DNA of 33,211 nucleotides from the NCBI GenBank assembly GCA_021779535.1, contig JAJYAM010000026.1, positions 1 to 33,211 of the forward strand, read 5' to 3'. Below are positions 15,292 to 22,806 of the stretch, one piece after another (position 1 is the stretch's first letter; every line of letters starts with the position of its first letter). This DNA is from Pseudomonadota bacterium. GTDB taxonomy: Bacteria; Pseudomonadota; Gammaproteobacteria; Steroidobacterales; Steroidobacteraceae. The notes under the pieces are model-generated. The model saw only the letters and a program-made list of their open reading frames with translations, had not been told where the DNA came from and did not search any database. Both the position numbers and the translations under genes were made by a program.

Positions 15292-15810
15292 GTGTCCAGA
15301 TACCGCCCGCCGGCGGCGCCGGCCTCGAAGTACATCACCCCGGAAGGCGCCAAGCGCCTGCGGGAGGAACTGCACCAGCTCTGGCAGGTCGAGCGGCCGG
15401 TCGTCACCCAAGCCGTCGCGGCAGCGGCGGCGCAGGGCGATCGGTCCGAAAACGCCGAGTACACCTACGGCAAGAAGCGCCTGCACGAGATCCTTCGCCG
15501 CGTGCGCTTCCTGCGCAAGCGCCTCGAGGGGATCACGATCGTCGATGTCCATGCGGCCGGCGCGCGCCGCGATCCCGGCCGGGCCTACTTCGGCGCCTGG
15601 GTGCGCATCGAGGACGAGCGTGGCGAGCGTCGCTGGCACCGGATCGTGGGTCCGGACGAGTTCGACATGGCGGCCGACTACGTGAGCATGGATTCCCCGC
15701 TCGGCCGCGCGCTGCTGCGGCGCGCGGTCGACGAGGAGATCACCGTCGCGCTGCCCTCCGGGCCGCGGCGGCTGACGCTCGTCGAGATACGCTACGACCC
15801 GCCCGATTGA
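15292..15810 (+). CDS. greB: Transcription elongation factor GreB
   Basis: A 172-aa Gre factor (E. coli GreB 158 aa). The N-terminal coiled coil begins YITPEGAKRLREELHQLWQV and carries the GreB-typical DRSENAEYTYGKKRL loop, with the acidic tip residues needed for RNA cleavage in backtracked RNA polymerase. The C-terminal domain has GAWVRIEDE, RIVGPDEFD and YVSMDSPLGRALL. The start is taken as GTG 15292, a few residues before the conserved core. ATG 15244 or 15190 would add a basic tail with no family resemblance. It is convergent with homospermidine synthase (12-base gap). Confidence 0.93.
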   Translation: MSRYRPPAAPASKYITPEGAKRLREELHQLWQVERPVVTQAVAAAAAQGDRSENAEYTYGKKRLHEILRRVRFLRKRLEGITIVDVHAAGARRDPGRAYFGAWVRIEDERGERRWHRIVGPDEFDMAADYVSMDSPLGRALLRRAVDEEITVALPSGPRRLTLVEIRYDPPD

Positions 15811-15822
15811 CTCGCGGGCGGA

Positions 15823-17241
15823 TCACACGACGCGCACGTTCTTGAACTGCCACGGATCGTCGCGGTCGAGATCCTCCGGAAACAGTTCGCCGCGGCGCTC
15901 GAGCGGGTTCCAATCCGTGTAGCGGCCGACGAGCTGGCCGAGATACGGCGCGCAGATCTCGAGCGGCCGCTCGAAGTCCATCTCGTCGGGCTCGACGATC
16001 CCGCGGTCGGGATTCTCGATCGCCCAGATCAAGCCCGCGAGCGCCGCCGCGGTGACCTGCAGGCTCGTCGCGCTGTTGTGCGGCGCGAGGCGGCGCGCGG
16101 CCTCGATCGACAGGTGCGACCCGTACCAGTAGGCGTTCTTCGCATGTCCCGCGAGCAGCACGCCGAGCTCGTCGACCCCGGCAACGATCTCGTCCATCAG
16201 GATCCGCTTGCGGTCCTGGATCCGCCAGTTGCGCCCGGCGAGCTCGTGCACGGACAGCACCGCGTCGTCGCAGGGGTGGTACGCGTAATGCGAGGTCGGC
16301 CGGTAGACGACGCGCCCTTGTTCCTCGACGGTGTAGTAGTCGGCGAGCGAGATCGCCTCCGAATGGGTGATCAGGAACCCGTGGAAGCAGCCCGCGTCCG
16401 GCGTCCAGGTGCGCACCCGCGTGCTCGCGCCCGGCCGGTTCAGGTAGATCGCGCACCCCGATCCACGGCGATGACGGCCGCCGTCGGCCGGGAAGTGCCG
16501 CTCGTGCGTTCCCCAGCCGAGTTCGGCCGGCTGCGACCCTTCGCTCACGAATCCGTCGACCGACCAGGTGTTCACGAACTCGCCGACCCGCTTCGGCGTG
16601 CCCGCGACCTGCGTGTCGCGCTCCGCGACGTGGATGACCTTGATCCCGAGCCGCTGCGCGAGCCGCGCCCAGCCGGCGCGCTCGCGCGGCCGTTCGACGC
16701 GCACGCCGGTGTCGGCGGCGATGTTGAGCAGCGCCCGCTTGACCAGGTGCGACACCATCCCCGGATTCGCGCCGTGGGTGAGCACCGCGGTGGGGCCGCC
16801 GTGATATCCCTGGCGCAGCGCGAGCGCGTCCTCGCGCAGCGAGTAGTTGCTGCGGCTCTCGACCGAGAGCGCCGGGTCGAAGTAGCCGCCGGCCCACGGC
16901 TCGATGCAGGTGTCGAGGTACAGCGCGCCGCGCTCGCGCGCGAACCGGATCAGCGCGAGGCTCGACACGTCGACCGACAGGTTCAGCAGGAAATCGCCCG
17001 GGCCGAGCAGGGGTTCGAGCACCGCGCGATGGTTCGCTTCGGTGAGCGGGCTCACGAGGAATCGCGCGCCGTATCCCTCGGCCTCCGCCCGTCCGGTCTC
17101 GTCCGCGGTCGCGATCACGATCCGCTCGGCGCGGATCCCGACGTGCCGCAGGATCAGCGGCAGGATGCCCTGACCGATGCTGCCGAACCCGACGAACACG
17201 ATCTTGCCGCCGAATGCCACGTGCACCGCGTTCGCGCTCAT
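15823..17241 (-). CDS. hss: Homospermidine synthase
   Basis: A 472-aa NAD-dependent enzyme that joins two putrescines, or spermidine and putrescine, to sym-homospermidine. The Rossmann nucleotide motif GFGSIGQG is at residues 18-25. Other family-typical segments are CIEPWAGGYFDP, THGANPGMVSHLVKRAL and NTWSVDGFVSEG. The distal part contains SLQVTAAALAGLIWAIENP and the C-terminal DFERPLEICAPYLG. The length matches bacterial homospermidine synthases (about 470-480 aa). A weak GAGG precedes ATG 17241. The gene lies 75 bases after a glutathione S-transferase gene on the same strand and may share its mRNA. Confidence 0.93.
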   Translation of the reverse strand: MSANAVHVAFGGKIVFVGFGSIGQGILPLILRHVGIRAERIVIATADETGRAEAEGYGARFLVSPLTEANHRAVLEPLLGPGDFLLNLSVDVSSLALIRFARERGALYLDTCIEPWAGGYFDPALSVESRSNYSLREDALALRQGYHGGPTAVLTHGANPGMVSHLVKRALLNIAADTGVRVERPRERAGWARLAQRLGIKVIHVAERDTQVAGTPKRVGEFVNTWSVDGFVSEGSQPAELGWGTHERHFPADGGRHRRGSGCAIYLNRPGASTRVRTWTPDAGCFHGFLITHSEAISLADYYTVEEQGRVVYRPTSHYAYHPCDDAVLSVHELAGRNWRIQDRKRILMDEIVAGVDELGVLLAGHAKNAYWYGSHLSIEAARRLAPHNSATSLQVTAAALAGLIWAIENPDRGIVEPDEMDFERPLEICAPYLGQLVGRYTDWNPLERRGELFPEDLDRDDPWQFKNVRVV

Positions 17242-17316
17242 GCTGCCTCGTCCATCATGGATTCGCCCGTCCCCGTTCGTGAAGGTGTGCAGCGTAACCG
17301 GGGCGGCGCGCCGGGC

Positions 17317-17982
17317 TCAAGCGTCGCGCCAGTGCGGCGGGTAGGTCTTCGCGTAGTTCGGCAAGGCCTCGATGCGCTCGATCCAGCGCGCGAGCGCCGG
17401 ATAATTGCGCTCGAGCGGCAGGAAGCGCGCGCCGAGCTCGGCCGCCCCGGCGCGCCCGAGCGCGCGCAGCAGCAGTTGCAGCCACGGGAAGACCACCATG
17501 TCCGCGGCCGAGTAGTGCTCGCCGACGATCCAGCGCTCCTTGCTGAGCCGCGCTTCGAGCGTGCGCGCCTCGCGCGCGACGGTGTGCATCGCATCGGTCG
17601 TCGCGAGGTCGCCCGGCGCGACCTGTCCCGAGAACACCGCGTCGACGATGCGCTGCGCGGAGGGCTCCGCGTACGCCTGGAACTCGCAGATCACCCGCAT
17701 GATCACGCCGGCTTCCTCGGGACCGGCGCCGAAGATCGGCCGCTCGGGATAGCGCGCGTCGAGGTAATAGAGTACCGCGAGCGACTCGAACACGACGTAG
17801 TCGCCGTCCGTCAGCACCGGCAGCCGGCCGCGGGGATTGAGCTTGAGCATCGGCGGCGACTGGTGCTCTTGCTTGCCGAATTGCAGCAGCCGGGATTCGT
17901 ACGGCAGCCGCTTGTGCTCCAGCGCGAGCAGCACGCGCCATGAGAAAGGGCTGCCGCTCCCCCAGTACAACGTGAGTCCCAT
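17317..17982 (-). CDS. Glutathione S-transferase family protein
   Basis: A 221-aa two-domain GST. The thioredoxin-like N-domain begins LTLYWGSGSPFSWRVLLALE; the Ser near residue 8-10 is the likely glutathione-activating position. It contains NPRGRLPVL (cis-Pro loop) and the FESLAVLYYLDARYP motif (Glu-Ser for gamma-glutamyl binding). The C-domain is all-helical with the family pattern YSAADMVVFPWLQLLLRALG and NYPALARWIERIEALP. The start ATG 17982 has no Shine-Dalgarno but lies 8 bases after TACAAT (minus strand, 17996-17991). The substrate cannot be told from sequence. It is divergent from a sulfurtransferase gene. Confidence 0.9.
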   Translation of the reverse strand: MGLTLYWGSGSPFSWRVLLALEHKRLPYESRLLQFGKQEHQSPPMLKLNPRGRLPVLTDGDYVVFESLAVLYYLDARYPERPIFGAGPEEAGVIMRVICEFQAYAEPSAQRIVDAVFSGQVAPGDLATTDAMHTVAREARTLEARLSKERWIVGEHYSAADMVVFPWLQLLLRALGRAGAAELGARFLPLERNYPALARWIERIEALPNYAKTYPPHWRDA

Positions 17983-17990
17983 GCGCGCGG

Positions 17991-18031
17991 ATTGTAACGG
18001 ATCAACCGGCACCGCCACCTTGCGCTAATCT
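17991..18031. promoter_or_regulatory. Divergent -10 elements, GST / sulfurtransferase
   Basis: Minus strand: TACAAT (17996-17991) ends 8 bases before ATG 17982. Plus strand: TAATCT (18026-18031) ends 6 bases before ATG 18038. Neither gene has a Shine-Dalgarno in the 55-base spacer, so both may be leaderless. -35 matches are poor. Confidence 0.4.
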
Positions 18032-18037
18032 GCGCCG

Positions 18038-18895
18038 ATGGAATTGCGCACGCTGATCGATGCAGCCGCGCTCGCGCGGCATCTCGGCGACGGGCGCACC
18101 GTCCCGATCGACTGCCGCTTCGACCTGGCGCGTCCGGCCGCGGGCCGCGACGCCTACCGGGCGGGGCACGTCCCGGGCGCGCGCTACGCGAGCTTGGACG
18201 CGGACTTGTCCGCGCCGGTGACCGCGGGCAGCGGTCGGCATCCGCTGCCCGATCCGCGGCGCTTCGCGGCCTGGCTCGCGGGTGTCGGCGTCGGCGAAGA
18301 CTCCGGGGTCGTCGCCTACGACGATGCGGGCGGCGCATACGCCGCGCGATTGTGGTGGCTGCTGCGCTGGATCGGCCACGAGCGGGTCGCGGTGCTGGAC
18401 GGTGGCTACGCCGCCTGGATCGCGGCCGGTGGCGCGGTCGAGACCGGCGAGCCGGCGCCGCCGACGCCGGCGACGCTGCGCGCCCGACCGGACGCGACGG
18501 CCCATCTGACGACCGCCGAGGTCGAGCGCGCGCTCGCGGACCCGCGGCGGGTGCTCGTCGATGCGCGTGCGCCGGAACGGTTCGCGGGCGCGGTCGAACC
18601 GCTCGACCGCATCGCCGGTCACGTGCCCGGCGCACGCAATCATCCGTTCGCCCGCAACCTCGGGCCGGACGGCCGGTTCCTCGGCGCGACGGAACTGCGC
18701 CGGCGATGGGTCGACTTCCTGCGCGGCGCATCGCCGACCGCGATGATCTCGATGTGCGGATCCGGCGTCACCGCGTGCCACAATCTCCTCGCGCTCGAGA
18801 TCGCCGGATTGCGCGGCGCGAAACTCTACGCCGGCTCCTACAGCGAGTGGGTCGCGGACCCCGCCCGACCGGTCGCGACCGGCGGCGAAGGCTGA
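18038..18895 (+). CDS. Two-domain sulfurtransferase (3-mercaptopyruvate/thiosulfate type)
   Basis: A 285-aa tandem rhodanese protein. The N-terminal non-catalytic domain (about 1-135) has GHVPGARYASLDADLS and VVAYDDAGGAYAARLWWLL, with Asp where the catalytic Cys would be, as usual. The catalytic C-terminal domain (about 155-285) has VLVDARAPERF, GHVPGARNHP and the active-site loop CGSGVTAC (Cys240). CGSGVTA is typical of 3-mercaptopyruvate sulfurtransferases; thiosulfate rhodaneses more often have CRKGVTA. SseA is the closest named relative, but I leave the symbol empty because this family has many paralogues. Only 6 bases separate a TAATCT hexamer from ATG 18038. Confidence 0.92.
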   Translation: MELRTLIDAAALARHLGDGRTVPIDCRFDLARPAAGRDAYRAGHVPGARYASLDADLSAPVTAGSGRHPLPDPRRFAAWLAGVGVGEDSGVVAYDDAGGAYAARLWWLLRWIGHERVAVLDGGYAAWIAAGGAVETGEPAPPTPATLRARPDATAHLTTAEVERALADPRRVLVDARAPERFAGAVEPLDRIAGHVPGARNHPFARNLGPDGRFLGATELRRRWVDFLRGASPTAMISMCGSGVTACHNLLALEIAGLRGAKLYAGSYSEWVADPARPVATGGEG

Positions 18896-18931
18896 GCCGG
18901 CGACGCCTCGCGAGACGCGAAAACCCGTGGT

Positions 18932-18960
18932 TTGCCAAGGTTGAGGCCCTGGCGTAGCAT
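18932..18960 (+). promoter_or_regulatory. Putative promoter and start of a long leader for the RRM gene
   Basis: TTGCCA (18932-18937), a 17-base spacer and TAGCAT (18955-18960). Transcription would start near 18967, leaving a leader of about 190 bases before ATG 19161. The leader contains small inverted repeats (CCGCG-CTT-CGCGG at about 19053-19065; CTCGA...TCGAG at about 19103-19123). A second -10-like GATAGT lies at about 19024. The remainder of 18896-19160 shows no gene. Confidence 0.45.
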
Positions 18961-19160
18961 CCCGCCGAGGTTCGTTCTCTAGATCATTTAGCGGGCGTTC
19001 TGGAAGGGCGGTCCGCTCGATTGGATAGTGTACGGCCGAAGGGTCAGCCCGATGCCGCGCTTCGCGGTGGCGGGTTGCGTGATGGAGCGGCGCGGGAGCC
19101 GACTCGACGATGAGAATCGAGACCGAGCACCACGCGCCCACTGCTAGAGAGACCAGTTGA

Positions 19161-19463
19161 ATGACGACGATCTACGTTGGCAACCTGCCGTTCTCGGCGA
19201 CGGAAGATGAAGTTCGTAGCCTGTTCGAGCGCTACGGCAAAGTCGAATCCGTGAAGATGATCAACGATCGCGAGACGGGCCGTCCCCGGGGATTCGCGTT
19301 CGTCGACATGGCCACGAGCGACGCGCAGAACGCGATTCAACAGACCAACGGCTTTCAGATGGGGGGTCGACCACTGCGAGTCAACGAAGCGCAGGAGCGC
19401 GCACCGCGTCCGAAGCCGATGGGCGGCGGCGGCGGCGGCGGCGGCGGACCGCGGCGCTGGTGA
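19161..19463 (+). CDS. Glycine-tailed RRM-domain RNA-binding protein
   Basis: A 100-aa protein with one RNA recognition motif and a Gly-rich tail, like the bacterial and cyanobacterial Rbp proteins often linked to cold stress. RNP2 is IYVGNL (residues 4-9) and RNP1 is RGFAFVDM (about 43-50). The C-terminus has nine consecutive Gly then Pro-Arg-Arg-Trp. The likely role is RNA binding or chaperoning in the cytoplasm. The start ATG 19161 is preceded by GAGAG. It is monocistronic, with a long leader and a 12-bp hairpin just downstream, which suggests post-transcriptional control. The family call is firm; the cold-shock role is inference. Confidence 0.93.
   Translation: MTTIYVGNLPFSATEDEVRSLFERYGKVESVKMINDRETGRPRGFAFVDMATSDAQNAIQQTNGFQMGGRPLRVNEAQERAPRPKPMGGGGGGGGGPRRW
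19422..19447 (+). repeat. GGC trinucleotide repeat encoding the poly-Gly tail
   Basis: About nine uninterrupted GGC units inside the RRM gene. Slippage would change the Gly-run length in steps of one residue without a frameshift. Confidence 0.85.
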
Positions 19464-19470
19464 TCGAGTC

Positions 19471-19498
19471 TCCCGCGGCCCGGTGACGGGCCGCGGGA
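19471..19498 (+). terminator. Perfect 12-bp hairpin with GTGA loop after the RRM gene
   Basis: TCCCGCGGCCCG (19471-19482) pairs perfectly with 19487-19498 around a GTGA (GNRA-type) tetraloop, 7 bases after the RRM stop. No T-run follows on either strand, so it may be a weak terminator or a 3'-end-protecting stem rather than a classical intrinsic terminator. Confidence 0.6.
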
Positions 19499-19581
19499 GC
19501 GGGGACCCGGCCGGGGGGGGGCGAGTCCCGTTCGAACGAACGAATGTCCCGATCGGCGCAGCTTCGTCGAGCTGCCGGCCG

Positions 19582-21672
19582 TCACCAGAGTGTTTTCAGT
19601 TTTGCGACGACGTCCACCACCGGCCCCTCGCCGGGCGTCGGCGCGTCAGGCAGCGCCGGTGCCGCCGGCGTGCGCCGCTCGAAGCACGCGAGCACGGCGT
19701 CGGTGAGGAAGCGGCTCTTCGCGCCGTAGACGTGCGCATCGCCGGTCCGCGGCTGCTGCGTGATCGCGTAGCGCAAGGGTGCGCACAAATGCAGCTCATT
19801 GCGCGCCCGCGTGATCGCGACGTACAGGAGCCGCCGCTCCTCGTCGATCGCCTCGGGCTTGCCCGCGGCGAACTCCGACGGAAAATTGCCGTCCGCGACG
19901 TTCAACACGTAGACGTGGTCCCACTCCTGTCCTTTCGCCGAGTGGATCGTCGACAGCACGACGTAATCCTCGTCCTTCGAGGCGTGGCGCGACCAGTCGC
20001 CGGTCGCCGCGGGCGGGTCGAGCGCGAGTTCGCTGAGGAATCGTTCGCGCGTCGCGAAACGCGTCGACAGCTGGTCGAGCTGCTCGAGATCACCGAGGCG
20101 GGCCCGCGACGCCTCGTAGAGCCGCTCGAGCTGCGGCTCGTACCAGCGGCGCGCCAGACCGACCTGGCCCGGCCATGGCGTGCGGGGATCGGCGAGCGCG
20201 CACAGCACTTCGCAGAATTCGGCGAAGTCGGTCCGCGCGGGCGGCGGCGGCGAGAACGCGGCGAGCGCGCCGGGCGAATGGCCGCCGGCTTCGAGGTGCG
20301 CGAGCGCACGCTGCGCGACCGCGGGACCGATCCCGGGCAGGAGCTTCAACACCCGGAAGCCGGACACGGCGTTGCGTGGATTGTCCGCCCAGCGCAGCAG
20401 CGACAGCAGATCCTTCACGTGGGCGGCGTCGAGGAACTTGAGTCCGCCGTATTTCACGAACGGGATCCCGCGCCGCGCGAGCTCGACCTCGAGAACGTCG
20501 CTGTGGTGCGAGCTGCGGAAGAGCACCGCGCTGCGCCGGAGCGCGACGCCGCTCTCGCGCGCGGCGAGGATCCGGTCGGCGACGTAGGCCGCCTGGGCGA
20601 CCGCGTCGTCCAGGACCACGTACAGCGGCTTCTGCGAGGCGCGGCGGCCGCCGCCGAGCGACTTGCGGTGCTGGCGCGCGCCCTCCGCGATCAGCGCGTT
20701 GGCCGCATCGAGGATCGGCTGGGTCGAGCGGTAGTTCTGCGTGAGCGGCACCACCTCGGCCCGCGGCCGGTAGCGGTCCGGAAAGCCGAGGATGTTGTCG
20801 ACCGACGCCGCCCGGAACGAGTAGATCGCCTGGGCATCGTCGCCGACGACCGTGACGCCGGCGCCATCGGGCTTCAAGGCCTGCAGGATCTCGCCCTGCA
20901 GCCGGCTGGTGTCCTGGTATTCGTCGACCAGCACGTGATCGAACCGCTGCCCGAGATCGCGTGCGAGCGGCTCGCTCTGCATCATCGCGTGCCAACACAG
21001 CAGCAGATCGTCGAAGTCGAGCACGTGGTGATGCTGCTTGCGCTGCACGTACGCGCGGAACAAGCCGCGCAGGTCCGCTTCCCGGTCGGCGGCCCACGGG
21101 TGCAGCTCCGCGATCGCGCGCTCGAGCGGCCAGCCGGTGTTCACGCGGTAGCTGTAGATCGCGAGGCAGGTGTCCTTGCGCGGGAAGCGCCGGTCCTGGC
21201 GCGACAAGCCGAGCTCGTCGCGGAGCACGTCGATCAGGTCGGCGGCGTCGGAGCGGTCGAGCACGGTGAACGCCGGGTCGAGGCCGAGCCGCGGCGCATA
21301 CAGGCGCAGGATCCGGTTGCCGATCGCATGGAACGTGCCCGCCCAGCCGAGACGCGCGGCGAGCGCGCGCGGCGCGGCGCCGCCGTGCGCGGGCGCGCCG
21401 GTCTCGGCGAGATTCGCCTCGGCGCGCCGGACCATCTCCTGCGCGGCGCGGCGCGTGAACGTCAGCATCAGGATCCGCGCCGGATCGACGCCCTGGGTCA
21501 CCAGATGGGCGACGCGATGCGCGAGCGTCGCGGTCTTGCCGGTTCCGGCGCCGGCGACGATCAGCAAGGGTCCCGCCTGGAATCCCCCCGCGGGTCCGCG
21601 AGCCCCGTAGGTCGCCGCCTGCCGCTGCGCGGGGTTCAAGCGGTCGAACGCGCGCGGTGTCGGCGAAGTCAT
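19582..21672 (-). CDS. UvrD/Rep/PcrA-family ATP-dependent DNA helicase
   Basis: A 696-aa superfamily 1A helicase that unwinds DNA 3' to 5'. The Q-motif region LNPAQRQAA (12-20) is followed by Walker A GAGTGKT (41-47), TFTRRAAQEM (motif Ia) and GTFHAIGNRIL. The Walker B motif is VDEYQDTS. Then come GDDAQAIYSFRAA (motif III), QNYRST (motif IV), STIHSAKGQEWDHVYV (motif V) and EERRLLYVAITRARNELHL (motif VI). It matches the UvrD/Rep group, but the sequence does not clearly place it in one named orthologue, so no symbol is given. The start ATG 21672 lies 6 bases after TATAGT and inside a 13-base palindrome. It is divergent from the Nudix gene. Confidence 0.94.
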   Translation of the reverse strand: MTSPTPRAFDRLNPAQRQAATYGARGPAGGFQAGPLLIVAGAGTGKTATLAHRVAHLVTQGVDPARILMLTFTRRAAQEMVRRAEANLAETGAPAHGGAAPRALAARLGWAGTFHAIGNRILRLYAPRLGLDPAFTVLDRSDAADLIDVLRDELGLSRQDRRFPRKDTCLAIYSYRVNTGWPLERAIAELHPWAADREADLRGLFRAYVQRKQHHHVLDFDDLLLCWHAMMQSEPLARDLGQRFDHVLVDEYQDTSRLQGEILQALKPDGAGVTVVGDDAQAIYSFRAASVDNILGFPDRYRPRAEVVPLTQNYRSTQPILDAANALIAEGARQHRKSLGGGRRASQKPLYVVLDDAVAQAAYVADRILAARESGVALRRSAVLFRSSHHSDVLEVELARRGIPFVKYGGLKFLDAAHVKDLLSLLRWADNPRNAVSGFRVLKLLPGIGPAVAQRALAHLEAGGHSPGALAAFSPPPPARTDFAEFCEVLCALADPRTPWPGQVGLARRWYEPQLERLYEASRARLGDLEQLDQLSTRFATRERFLSELALDPPAATGDWSRHASKDEDYVVLSTIHSAKGQEWDHVYVLNVADGNFPSEFAAGKPEAIDEERRLLYVAITRARNELHLCAPLRYAITQQPRTGDAHVYGAKSRFLTDAVLACFERRTPAAPALPDAPTPGEGPVVDVVAKLKTLW

Positions 21673-21686
21673 CGGATGACTATACT
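21668..21686. promoter_or_regulatory. Divergent -10 elements plus palindrome, helicase / Nudix
   Basis: TATACT on the plus strand (21681-21686) and TATAGT on the minus strand (21684-21679) share a TATA core. The perfect inverted repeat GTCATC-G-GATGAC (21668-21680) covers the helicase start codon and touches the minus-strand -10. This could be an operator. The -35 candidates are weak on both sides. Confidence 0.5.
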
Positions 21687-21797
21687 GGAGCGACTGTACG
21701 GATATCCAGATCCCCCGCGCCCGCCGGCGCCCGCGCGCGCCGGTGGGGCGCGGCGCGAACGCAACGGCCGGCGCTACGGCCCGCCGAAGGAGCGATG

Positions 21798-22331
21798 ATG
21801 CGCAAACCGACCCTGATCGAGAGCGTGGAGCGGCACCGCGGCCGGGTGATCCAGGCGATGATCGCCCGCCTGCAGGCGCCGAACGGGCAGATCTACGAAC
21901 ACGACCTGGTACGCCACCCCGGCGCCGCCGCGATCGTGCCGATCGACGCCGCCGGACGCGTCTGCCTGGTCCGGCAATACCGCCTGGGGGTCGACGACTT
22001 CTTGTGGGAGATCCCGGCGGGAAAACTCGACCGGAACGAGCCGCCGGACGCGTGCGCGGTGCGCGAGCTGCGCGAGGAAACCGGGATCACCGCGGCGCGC
22101 TGGACCCCGCTCGGGCGGTTCGTTCCGGCGCCGGCGATCCTCACCGAGGTGATCCACCTGTACCTCGCGGAGGACCTCGAGATCGGCGCGCCGGCGCCGG
22201 AGGCCGACGAAGACCTCGAGTTGGACTGGGTCGACCTCGACGAGGCGATCGAGCGGGTCGCGAACGGCGAGATCGACGACGGCAAGACCGCGCTCGCGCT
22301 GCTGCGGGCGCGCCATCGACGCCGCTTGTGA
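21798..22331 (+). CDS. Nudix hydrolase, ADP-ribose pyrophosphatase (NudF-type)
   Basis: A 177-aa Nudix enzyme, probably cleaving ADP-ribose to AMP and ribose 5-phosphate. The Nudix box is intact: G-KLDRN-E-PPDACAV-RE-L-R-EE-T-G-I. An upstream VRQYRLGVDDFLWEIPAGK and a downstream FVPAPAILTEVIHLYLA are both typical of NudF/ADPRase. The AAGGAG Shine-Dalgarno at 21787-21792 is 5 bases before ATG 21798 but only 2 before ATG 21795, so 21798 is preferred. The leader from the shared promoter is about 100 bases. An ADP-ribosylglycohydrolase is encoded 4 kb away, a thematic link only. Confidence 0.92.
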   Translation: MRKPTLIESVERHRGRVIQAMIARLQAPNGQIYEHDLVRHPGAAAIVPIDAAGRVCLVRQYRLGVDDFLWEIPAGKLDRNEPPDACAVRELREETGITAARWTPLGRFVPAPAILTEVIHLYLAEDLEIGAPAPEADEDLELDWVDLDEAIERVANGEIDDGKTALALLRARHRRRL

Positions 22332-22359
22332 CGAGCCGCAAGAATCCGCGATCCGCCGC

Positions 22360-22388
22360 TTGACATATTCGGGGGCCGAATTGCTAAC
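22360..22388 (+). promoter_or_regulatory. Strong -35 promoter driving a probably leaderless gene
   Basis: Consensus TTGACA (22360-22365), a 16-17 base spacer, then TGCTAA/GCTAAC (22382-22388). The predicted transcription start (about 22394-22396) is within a few bases of ATG 22398. The sequence before the ATG is pyrimidine-rich and has no Shine-Dalgarno. Confidence 0.6.
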
Positions 22389-22397
22389 CTCCCCAGC

Positions 22398-22796
22398 ATG
22401 AGCCAGGGCTCGAATTCTCCGCCGAAGCGCACCGGGCCGGGGCGGCCGAAAACGCCTCGTTCGCCCGACGACCCGAGCGGCCGCGTCAATTTCGACGATC
22501 GCGGCAACGCGGTGTGGGAATGGGCGATCTCGACCGGCGCGTTCGGACGCGACGTGTCGACCGACCAGCTGCGTCGCCTGGAGCATCCGGACCTCGCGAT
22601 CCTCGACGAGAGCCCGCCGGCGCCCCAAGGCGTCCGGCCGAATCCCCGCGGCGCGGTGCGCGGCTACGACCCCTACGACAGCGGCCACCTCGACAAGCGC
22701 CGGGCACCGAAACCGAAGAAGGACCTGCGCAAGCTGTCGGAGTGGATCGCGCTGCGCCGTCGCGTCGCGACGGGCAAGGACGGCGGCGAGCGCTGA
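22398..22796 (+). CDS. Hypothetical protein, 132 aa, basic and Pro-rich
   Basis: Not recognised. The N-terminus is Ser/Pro/Lys/Arg-rich (PPKRTGPGRPKTPRSPDD) and recalls AT-hook-like GRPK elements. A conserved-looking core GRVNFDDRGNAVWEWAISTG (about residues 28-47) is followed by GYDPYDSG and a basic helix KKDLRKLSEWIALRRRVA. There is no Cys, signal or membrane segment. Its own TTGACA promoter and lack of a Shine-Dalgarno suggest leaderless translation. It is convergent with the HAD gene (10-base gap). A DNA- or RNA-associated role is possible but not shown. Confidence 0.75.
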   Translation: MSQGSNSPPKRTGPGRPKTPRSPDDPSGRVNFDDRGNAVWEWAISTGAFGRDVSTDQLRRLEHPDLAILDESPPAPQGVRPNPRGAVRGYDPYDSGHLDKRRAPKPKKDLRKLSEWIALRRRVATGKDGGER

Positions 22797-22806
22797 GCCG
22801 CGCCCG

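Noticed and set aside
19422-19447. GGC run as a phase-variable switch
   Set aside because: Unit length of three cannot shift the frame, so it can only change tail length.
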